Below the pieces are notes generated by a model that saw only the letters and a list, made by a program, of their open reading frames with translations, was not told where the DNA came from and made no database searches. Shown here piece after piece: positions 56,269 to 64,000 of a stretch of 64,000 nucleotides of DNA (the first letter of the stretch is position 1; every line of letters begins with the position of its first letter). This DNA is from Bubalus kerabau (lineage: Eukaryota; Chordata; Mammalia; Artiodactyla; Bovidae), in NCBI RefSeq assembly GCF_029407905.1, contig NC_073643.1, forward strand, positions 34,444,501 to 34,508,500, read 5' to 3'. The position numbers were made by a program, and so were the translations under genes.

Positions 56269-57272
56269 TCACAAGGCCTGCAGGGTTATTAAAAAAAAAC
56301 ACTTTGCCTTAAGGAATGTCTTGGGGCGGTAACTGAAAAAGAATTCAAAACAGGGTAGGTCTTGAAGAAGCCAATCTCAAGCGTATATTTAAAGCACAAC
56401 ACGGGTGTTTTGTTTTTTAAATTTTTAAACTCCCTAAAAGATGCTCCAGCATGGCTCATTTTCAGGGAAAGGAAGTGAAAACTACAAAGATGTATCACGT
56501 CCCACCAAACAGAATGGCCATCACCAAAAACTGATAAACAGTAAATGCAGGGGAAGGCATGGAGAAAAGGGAACCCTCCTCTGCCCTTTTTGCGGGGTAT
56601 GAAAATTGATAACAGCCATCGTGGAAAGCAGTATGGAGATTCCTTAATAGATGAACAAAAGAGGTACCACATGATCCAGCCATCTCATTCTTGGACCCAG
56701 ATGCAAAGACAAATCACAGCCAAGAGATGGAAGAAAAGAAAATGTCTATCCAGACTTGGTTTCAATTTAGATGATGTGGTACACACACACATATATATAC
56801 ACATACAATGGAATACACCTCAGTCATAAAAAAAGAATAAAATAATGCCTTTTCCAGCAACACCAGTGGACCTAAACATAATACTGAGTGACGGAGGTTG
56901 GACAGAAAAACAACAAACTCCCACTGATATTGCTTATGCTTACAACCTCAAAATAGATAGAAATGAATTCATTAATAAGACAGATAGATACCCACAGATC
57001 AAAAAGGAATGTACTGTTACCAGAAGACAAAGGTCAGAAAGCAAGGATAAACTAGGAAGTTAACATATACACAGTCACATATTTAAATTAGATAATCAAC
57101 AAGCACAGAATGTATAGCACAGGGGTTCCACACAACATACTGTTGTAACATGTATGGGAAAAGCATCTGAAAAACAATGGATATATGCATATGTATAAAG
57201 GAATCAGGTTAGTCTATACCGAAAAGTTCACATGGAAAATCATCTATATTCCCATAGAAAGGAAAAAATAAA

Positions 57273-58912
57273 TTTAAAAGAAAAAACAAAATGCCAATGT
57301 TATTTCCATCAGGTCTTGGGCACCTGGCCTGGTGACACTTTTCTGGAGCTTGAACATCCCTGATGCCAAGGCTGGACAGGGTGGAGTGGAGGCAGTGAGG
57401 GAGGTGGTGCCAGCATGTAAACCCCACTGCAAAACTCCCTGTGCAGGATCCACATCTCCAGACCCACATGGGCCCTCCCACAGCTCAGCCAAGCCCAGTG
57501 CACTGCAGTGCGTGGACCCTGTCAGCTGGAAAACCTTTGAAAAGACCCCTGCTCTCCGAGTCTCCTGTTGGTGGGGAATTCAGGGGCAGCCTCTTTCCTG
57601 GAGTCGCCTCTTCTACATATGACAGCACCCTCAGCATAGTGGTGTTGGCCTGGCTCGGGATTTGTCTGGGGGTTGAAATGTAAGGCAGATGAAGTAATGG
57701 GACAGGAGCTCTGGACTGTTTCTTTTGGCACATTCCGTTCTAATCTATAACCCAGGAACAGAACTTTCTTTTTAGCTCTCCTTGCCCCAGCAACCCGAGT
57801 GGGGCATTAAAAAATATTGCCACCTTGTGGACATCCCTGTAACAACAACTTGAAACCTGGTGTTTTGGGCACCATATACTCATAGAGCTTGAGGGGCTTA
57901 AAAAAAGCACTTGCCCTTAAAGAATGTCCCAGGGAAGAAATCGAAGAAGAGTTGAAAACACAGTGGATCTTGAAGAAGCCAATCTCAGGGTACATTTAAA
58001 GTACACTGTGGGTGGTTTTTTCATTTATTTTTAAACTCATGAAAAGATGCTCCACATGGCTCATTTTTAGGGAACTGAATGAAAAGTACAATGAGGTATC
58101 ATCTCCCACCCAGCAGAATGGCTGTCACCAAAAATCTACAATTAGTGAATGCAGGAAAGAGTATGGAGAAAAGGGAACCCTCTATGGCCCTTTTTGGAAG
58201 GATGAAAATTGGTAACAGCCACGGTGGAGAACAGTATAGACATTCCTTAGTAAATGGACAAAAGAGGTACCACGTGATTCATACTCAAACTCTTGGGTCA
58301 GATACAAATAAAAAGCAGAATCGGAACAGACACATGCGCCCGAATGTTCAACAGCACCTCTGACAACAGGCAAGAGATGAAGCAAGGAAGATGACCATCG
58401 AGACTTACATGGTTAAAGAAGCCATGGTACATAAACACAATGGACTGTTCCTCAGCCATTCAAAAGAATAACATAATGCCTTTTTGAGCAACATGGGTGG
58501 AACTAACATAACACTAAGTGATGGAGCTCAGACCGAGAACAAAATGACACTGATAACACTTGTGCCTGCAACCTCAAAATAGATAGAAATTAACTCATTT
58601 ACAAAAGACAGACACCCACAGTTCAAAAACGACTGTGTCATTCCCAAAAAAGAAAGTGGGAAGGGAGGGATAAACTAGGAGGCTGGGATTAACATATACA
58701 CAGTAATATATTTAAACTAAAGAATCAACAAACACTGACTGTATAGCACAGGGAACTCCACTCAACACACTGTAACACCATGTCTGATTAGAGAATTGAA
58801 AAAGAAATGATGTATGCATAGGTGTAACTGAATCAGGTTGGTGTACACCGAAAAGGAAATGCATGGAAAATCATCTATGTTCCCATAGAAAATAAAAATT
58901 AATTTAGAAAGG
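57273..58912 (-). repeat. composite tandem unit, right array copy B
   Basis: Non-L1 block 57273-58015 (TCAGGTCTTGGGCACCTGGC, CTGGAAAACCTTTGAAAAGA, GCCAATCTCAGGGTACAT), then sense L1 block 58015-58912. No SINE insertions. About 1.63 kb from the matching point in copy C. Confidence 0.75.
57818..57830 (-). promoter_or_regulatory. CTCF-like motif, reverse
   Basis: Minus-strand CCACAAGGTGGCA fits CCANNAGRNGGCA. It lies in right array copy B. Confidence 0.33.
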
Positions 58913-59027
58913 AAAGAAAAATGGCAACGATATTTCCCTCAGGTCTCGGGCACCTGGCCTGGTGACACATTTCTGGAACTTGAACAGCCTTGCGTCCCAG
59001 GGCTGGACAGGGTGGAGCGGAGGCAGT

Positions 59028-59045
59028 GGGGTGGGGGTGGGGGGG
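59028..59045 (+). other. potential G-quadruplex run
   Basis: GGGG T GGGGG T GGGGGGG gives at least four potential G3 tracts with one-base loops. Confidence 0.5.
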
Positions 59046-59479
59046 TGGTGCCAGCACATAAGCCCCACTGCAAACCGAGCGCCTGGTTCCCTGTGAGGAT
59101 CCCGCATCTCCAGACCCACACGGGCCCTCCTACGGCTCAGCCAAGCCCAGTGCACTGCAGTGACGTGGACCCTGTCAGCTGGAAAACCTTTGAAAAGACC
59201 CCTGCTCTCTGAGTCTCCTGTTGCGGGGTGGTCCCCAGAGGCAGCCTCCTTCTTGGAGGCGCCTCTCCTCCCTGTGGCCGCTCTCTCTGCATAGTGGTGT
59301 AGACAGGGCTTGGGACTTGTCTGGAGCTTAAACTGCAAGTTGGAAGAAGTAATGAGACAGGAGCTCTGGATGGCTTCTTCTGGGATATTCCATTCGAATC
59401 TACGACTCAGTAACGGGAATTCTCTTTAGCTTTCCTTGCCTGAGCCACCTGAGTGGGGGGCCGTGGAAATCAGAAAATG

Positions 59480-59493
59480 CTGCCGCCTTGTGG
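59480..59493 (-). promoter_or_regulatory. CTCF-like motif, reverse
   Basis: Minus-strand CCACAAGGCGGCAG, identical to the left-array copies at 30871 and 34575. It lies in right array copy C. Confidence 0.35.
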
Positions 59494-59762
59494 CCATTCC
59501 CTGGAACAACAATTGTAAACCTGGTGCTTCTGGGTACCACAGACTCAAAACGCCTGAGGTGTAAAAACCTCACTTGCCTTTAAGGATGTCCCGCGTAGCT
59601 AATTGAATAACAATGGGAAACACAGTGGACCTTTAAGAAGCCAATCTCAAGGATATATTTAAAGCATACTGTAGGTTTATATTTTTCTGAAGCACATAAA
59701 TATATGCTCCACATGCCTTATTATTAGGGAACTGAAATCCAAAGGAGAATGAAGTATCAGGT

Positions 59763-60090
59763 CTGTCTGGTGGTCCAGTGGTTGAGTCTGCCTGCCAGTG
59801 CAAGGGACGTGGGTTTGATCACTGCCTTGGGGAGATTCCACATGCTGCAGAGTTGTTAAACCTGTGCGTTGTATCTACTGAGCCCACACCCTAGTGCCCG
59901 CCAGTGCCAACTTCTGAAGCCGGTGCGCCCTAGAGCCCATGCTCTATAGTAAGGCAAGCCACCACCAAGAGAAGCCCGGGCACTGCAACGAAGAGCAGCC
60001 CCCGCTCGCCACGACTAGAGAGAGCCCACACAGCAACAAAGGCCCAGGGTAGACGAATATAAATAATACATAAATGAACCTTAAAGAAAA
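59763..60090 (+). mobile_element. CHR-type tRNA SINE
   Basis: TGTCTGGTGGTCCAGTGGTT head, GTGGGTTTGATCACTGCC, CGCTCGCCACGACTAGAGAG, then A-rich tail. Confidence 0.88.
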
Positions 60091-60269
60091 AAAAAACCCA
60101 CAATGAGGTATCACGGCACACAGGTCACAATGGCCATCATCATAAAATCTATAAACAATAAATGTTGAAGCGGTTATGGAGAGAAGTGAACTGTTTGTGG
60201 GAACGTAAGTTGGTACAGTCAGTATACAGAACCGTATGGATTTTCATTAAAAAAAAAAAAAGTAAAATA

Positions 60270-60575
60270 GGTACTTTACTGGTGGTTCAGTTTCAAGACT
60301 TGGTGCTCCCAATTCAGGGGCCAGTTTCAGTCCCCAGTCAGGGAATGAGATGCCAGAGGTCACAAGTAAGAGTTTTCAGGCCACGACGAAATAGCCCACA
60401 TGCATCACTGAAGTTCCTGCATGCCTCTGATAATTACAAATAAAGAAATAAATAAAGAGGATCGCACATTCCGAAAGTAAAGATTGCTGCATGCCACATG
60501 ATGACTGAAGAAGGTGGATACAGCAACTAGGGCCAAGCACAGACAGATAATTATTAAAAAAAAGAAAGAAACAAA
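60270..60575 (+). mobile_element. CHR-type tRNA SINE, diverged
   Basis: GTACTTTACTGGTGGTTCAG, AGTCCCCAGTCAGGGAATGA, GACTGAAGAAGGTGGATACA and A-rich tail. Confidence 0.7.
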
Positions 60576-61245
60576 AAACTAACCATAGTGCTCCCATATG
60601 ATCCAGCAATCCCATTCCTGGGCATAAATCCAGAGGAAACCATACTTTGAAAAGACACATGTACCCCAGTGTTAACTCCAGTACTGTTTACAATAGCCAA
60701 GACACAGTTGTAACCTAAATGTCTATTGAGAGTTGATTGGATAAAGAAGTCATATATGTATATGTATACACACACACACACAATGGAATACTACTCAGGC
60801 ATAAAGAAAATAAAATGATGCCATTTGCAGCAACACAGATGGACCTAGATATTATCCTACTAAATGAGATACTTCAGAAATTCCATATGGTAACACTTAT
60901 ATGTGAAATTAAAAAAAATGAGACAAATGAACTTGTTTACAAAACAGAAAGAGACTGACAGATACCAAAAACAATCTTATAGTTACAAAAGGGGAAGGAT
61001 GCGGGGGAGGAATAAACCAAGAGCTTGGGATGAACATATACACACTACTTTGCATAAGACAGATAAGGTCCAGCAAGGGCCTTATTATACAGCACAGGAA
61101 ATTCTACTCAATACTCTGTGATAACCTATTTGAGAGAAAAATCTGAAGAGAATGAATATATTTCCATTAGAACTAAATCACACCCAAAACTAAGACAGTA
61201 TTTTAAATCCACTATATTCCAATAAAATTTTAAATAGAAAACAGC

Positions 61246-61740
61246 AAAAAATCGACCCCAAAGAATAATTTTTTAAAAAATACTATTGGTCTGGTATAAT
61301 ATGAAAAATTAATTGAGCTGCTGTTAGTATGACTTATATACTATGAGCAACTTTAAAGTTCTCTGCCCCACTGTATACCCTGGCAGTACACCAGCCCTTT
61401 TCTATGTAAGTTTCAGTCAGAGGCTGTGTAAGTGCTGATGGATCTCAAGTATATGTTCCATGGATTTCTAAGGCCTTTTGAAGATGCAGTGACACTGAGC
61501 CCATATTCTTCCATGTCAGTGTCATCAGCTGGAGTGGAGACAGCAGCCCCTTCAATTCACAATACCTCCCCCTACCCATCCCAGCACAATGCCCTGCCCA
61601 CTTGGCTGGCAACCCTCACTTGAATATTCAATATCTGCTCATAGTATGGTATCTTGGAAAGAACTGGTTAGTGCATAAAATCGGGAGTTGACTTCTGTCA
61701 ATGTCTGTGGAAACAACCTCATCGAGACGCCTGCATCATT
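61246..61740. other. intergenic sequence, nothing recognised
   Basis: No nameable repeat or gene. Confidence 0.4.
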
Positions 61741-61822
61741 CAGCTCAGTTCAGTCACTCAGTCGTGTCCGACTCTTTGTGACCCCATGGACTGCACCATG
61801 CCAGGCTTCTCTGTCCATCATG
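61741..61822 (-). mobile_element. BovB 3'-end stub, antisense
   Basis: CAGCTCAGTTCAGTCACTCA to CCAGGCTTCTCTGTCCATCA, only about 80 bases. Confidence 0.85.
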
Positions 61823-62008
61823 CCTGTGTCATATTAATAGGTAATTTCTCCAAAACTGGAACATGCTTCTGCACAAAATTCTTAGTGATGGGCAATTAGG
61901 GACTCACTGACCAAGGATTAAGCCACTGCTGAGCTGGTCCCTCTGAATGAGGCAAAGCATTATTAAGAATTATACCTAAAATTAAAGTTCCACCTGGGCT
62001 CTCCTATA

Positions 62009-62235
62009 CTTGTGCTTAGTCACCCAGTTGTGTCCAACTCTTTGTGACCCCGTGGACTGTGGCTCTCCAGGCTCCTCTGTCCATGGGCATTCTCCAGAAT
62101 CCTGGAAGAATTCTCCAAGAATACTTGGGTGGGTAGCCATGCCCTCCTCCAGGGGATCTTCCCAATCCAGGGATTGAACCCAGGTCTCTCGCACTGCAGG
62201 TGGATTCTTTTACCAGCTGAGCTACAAGGGAAGCC
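62009..62235 (-). mobile_element. Bov-tA SINE, antisense
   Basis: BovA core with a short internal duplication of the AGAATTCTCCA type, then a tRNA head ending GCTACAAGGGAAGCC. Confidence 0.92.
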
Positions 62236-62247
62236 CTCTTCTATACT

Positions 62248-62374
62248 GCTGCTGCTAAGTTGCTTCAGTCGTGTCCAACTCTGTGCGACCCCAGAGATGA
62301 CAGCCCACCAGGCTCCCCTGTCCCTGGGATTCTCCAGGCAAGAACACTGGAGTGGGTTGCCATTTCCTTCTCCA
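62248..62374 (-). mobile_element. BovA monomer SINE, antisense, TSD CTCTTCTATACT
   Basis: Single monomer with a perfect 12-bp TSD at 62236-62247 and 62375-62386. Confidence 0.94.
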
Positions 62375-62391
62375 CTCTTCTATACTAGGGA

Positions 62392-62575
62392 TTGGCAAAG
62401 TGTGGTCAAATTCAGCCAACCCGGGTTTGTTAGTAAAGCTATATTAGAACACAGCCATGCTGAGTGTTTGTGGAGCACCTCAAGCTTTGCACTGCAACAG
62501 CAGAGCAGACGGTGACAGAGCCCACATGTTCCACAAAGTCTACAGTATTTAATCTGCAGAGAAGTTGGCCAATTC
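62392..62575 (-). mobile_element. hAT-type DNA transposon fossil, antisense
   Basis: ATTGGCAAAGTGTGGTCAAA, TTAGTAAAGCTATATTAGAA, CACAGCCATGCTGAGTGTTT and TGCACTGCAACAGCAGAGC follow a common mammalian hAT element. Confidence 0.65.
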
Positions 62576-62639
62576 ATGCTCTATGCAATGGAAGAACATA
62601 ATATTCTTTTTTGAGTTCACTGAAACACTGCAACACTGG

Positions 62640-62840
62640 CAGAGAGCTGAAGTGTTGGAGTCAGAAAATTCAAAGTTTGAATGTAGGTTCTGCTGCTCAT
62701 TTCTCAAAGGTTTCTACTCCATCAACTGCAGTTTCTGTATAAAATGGGGATAAGGGGATGATGATATATACAGCCTGAAGGAGTTTTTTGATAAGAATTT
62801 TATATCAACAAACTCTTAGTGTGGTGGTGAGCAAATAATA
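62640..62840 (+). mobile_element. MIR SINE
   Basis: TGGAGTCAGAAAATTCAAAG, GTTTCTACTCCATCAACTGC and TATAAAATGGGGATAAGGGG follow MIR in order. Confidence 0.75.
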
Positions 62841-62912
62841 AACCCTTGTAAAAGCTGTGCCTCTGTTATGAGCAACCCATAATCCAGTAGTCACCTCATA
62901 CAAAAAAAGCAA

Positions 62913-63198
62913 AGGACTGCCCTGCTGCTCCAGTGGATAGGAATCTGCCTGTCAATGCAGGGGACATGGGTTTGATCCCTGGTCTAGGAAGATCCCACAT
63001 GCCCTGGGACAATGAAGCCCATGTGCCACAACTACTGAGCCCACCTGCCCTAGAGCCCGTGCTCCACAACAAGAGAAGCTGCCACAATGAGAAGTCCGTG
63101 TGCCGTGACTAGAGAGTAGCCCCTGCTCACCACGACTAGAGAAAAACTTGCACAGTAATGAAGACCCAGTGCAGTGGGGAAGATGAAAAAAAGCAAAC
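62913..63198 (+). mobile_element. CHR-type tRNA SINE
   Basis: GGACTGCCCTGCTGCTCCAG head, GGTTTGATCCCTGGTCTAGG, CCCTAGAGCCCGTGCTCCAC and ACCACGACTAGAGAAAAAC body. Confidence 0.92.
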
Positions 63199-63204
63199 AG
63201 CAGG

Positions 63205-64000
63205 CCCTGGGCTCAAAAGTGGGGTGTGAGTTTTTTAAGTGGACACAACTGATGGGAATTGGGGTCCACTAAGATTAGACCTGGAGAAGGCAATGGCACC
63301 CCACTCCAGTACTCTTGCCTGGAAAATCCCATGGATGGAGGGGCCTGGTGGGCTGCAGTCCATGGGGTCGCTAAGAGTTGGACTTGACTGAGCGACTTCA
63401 CTTTCACTTTCATGCATTGGAGAAGGAAATGGCAACCCACTCCAGTATTCTTGCCTGGAGAATCCCAGGGACGGGGGAGCCTGGTGGGCTGCCGTCTATG
63501 GGGTCTCACAGAGTCGGACATGAGTGAACGACTTAGCAGCAGCAAGATTAGACCTTCCCCTTAATGGATCACTGTATTGTTTGGTGAAGGGGCTTGTGTA
63601 ACTCAATGAAGCAATGAGCCATGCCATGCAGGCCCATCCAAGATGCATGGGTCATAGTGAAGAGTTCTGGCAAAATGTGGTCCACTGGAGGAGGGAATGG
63701 CGAACCACTCCAGCATTCTTACCTTGAGAACCCATGAACAGTATGAAAAGGCAAAAAGACATGACGCTGGAAGATGAGCCCCCCAGGCTGGAAGGTGTCC
63801 AATCTGCTACTGGGGAAGAGTGGAGGACAGCTAGTAGTAGGTCCAGAAAGAACGAAGCAGCTGGGCCAAAGCAGAAACAATGCTCAGTTGTGGATGCTGC
63901 TGGTGGTGAGAGTAAAATCCAATGCTGTAAAGAACAGTATCACATAGGAACCTAGGAGGTTAGGTCCATAAATTAAGGTAAATTAGACATGGTCAAGCAG
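63205..64000 (+). mobile_element. BovB LINE, 5' region, continues beyond window
   Basis: GTTTGGTGAAGGGGCTTGTG (63579), ACTCAATGAAGCAATGAGCC, CCACTGGAGGAGGGAATGGC (63682) and CAGTATGAAAAGGCAAAAAG (63739) are BovB 5' sequence. From about 63941 the start of the endonuclease domain is readable (HIGT, then a stop where the family has Trp). The copy is inactive as far as visible. A Bov-A2 SINE at 63283-63543 interrupts it. Its left boundary is approximate. Confidence 0.85.
63283..63543 (+). mobile_element. Bov-A2 SINE inside a BovB copy, TSD AAGATTAGACCT
   Basis: Full dimer flanked by a perfect 12-bp TSD at 63271-63282 and 63544-63555. Confidence 0.95.

Larger units (their letters stand above)
55246..57272 (-). 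repeat. composite tandem unit, right array copy A (inverted relative to left array)
   Basis: Non-L1 block 55246-56400, beginning CCCTCAGGTCTCAGGCACC, followed by a sense L1 3'-end block 56400-57272. SINEs at 55700-55973 and 56008-56268 interrupt the non-L1 part, and the CTCF-like word is missing here. The reverse complement of 55265-55360 aligns by eye to 33395-33470 and 31840-31915 of the left array. Confidence 0.7.
58913..61245 (-). repeat. composite tandem unit, right array copy C
   Basis: Non-L1 block 58913-59690, very similar by eye to 55250-55690, then a sense L1 block 59690-61245 (ends ACTATATTCCAATAAAATTT). Two CHR-type SINEs (59763-60090 and 60270-60575) are inserted in the L1 part. 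A G-rich run (59028-59045) is private to this copy. Confidence 0.7.

Noticed and set aside
1152..63198. Repeated near-identical segments as a CRISPR-like or other regularly spaced array
   Set aside because: Spacing is irregular, copies occur in both orientations and each carries SINE structure with TSDs.

Overview
This window is nuclear DNA from a ruminant, most likely a bovid (cattle, sheep, goat or buffalo). It carries many copies of repeats restricted to or typical of that lineage: BovB (an RTE-clade LINE), its derived SINEs Bov-tA and Bov-A2, CHR-type tRNA SINEs and artiodactyl L1 3' ends. Very little of it is protein-coding. I see no bacterial, plasmid, phage or CRISPR content.

The only gene I can support is the 3' part of TAFA4 (FAM19A4), a secreted ten-cysteine neurokine, on the + strand. 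Three coding segments are visible: 21607-21762, 43412-43536 and the last four codons at 50701-50712. The introns between them are 21.6 kb and 7.2 kb. Together they encode about 96 of the roughly 140 family residues, including all ten cysteines of the mature domain. The signal-peptide exon (about 44 residues) was not found and probably lies left of the window. The second intron appears to use a GC-AG splice pair, and a GT donor 4 bases downstream would give a different, longer C-terminus. A 3' UTR follows, with AATAAA signals at 51341 and 51841, in a nearly repeat-free stretch (50.2-53.1 kb).

Layout. 0-21.6 kb is upstream intron with old L1, BovB, MaLR-type LTR, L2, MIR and Tigger fossils and young SINEs. 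21.8-43.4 kb is intron with a 1.5-kb BovB copy, a 3-kb antisense L1 and a tandem array of a composite L1-containing unit (28.5-34.7 kb), followed by a GC-rich block. 35.7-53.1 kb is comparatively repeat-poor and holds the last two coding segments. 53.1-61.2 kb, downstream of the gene, holds a second array of the same composite unit in the opposite orientation. 61.2-64 kb has more SINEs, and the window ends inside a BovB 5' region.

The most interesting structure is this pair of inverted arrays bracketing the last two TAFA4 exons. Several units carry a CTCF-like word, forward in the left array and reverse in the right array, which is the convergent arrangement seen at chromatin loop anchors. 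I also see a BovB insertion with the exact signature of twin priming, nested SINE-in-SINE and SINE-in-parent-LINE insertions, and perfect short palindromes. I do not see a new defence, toxin or enzymatic system here. All repeat names are by eye and the family-level calls should be read accordingly.
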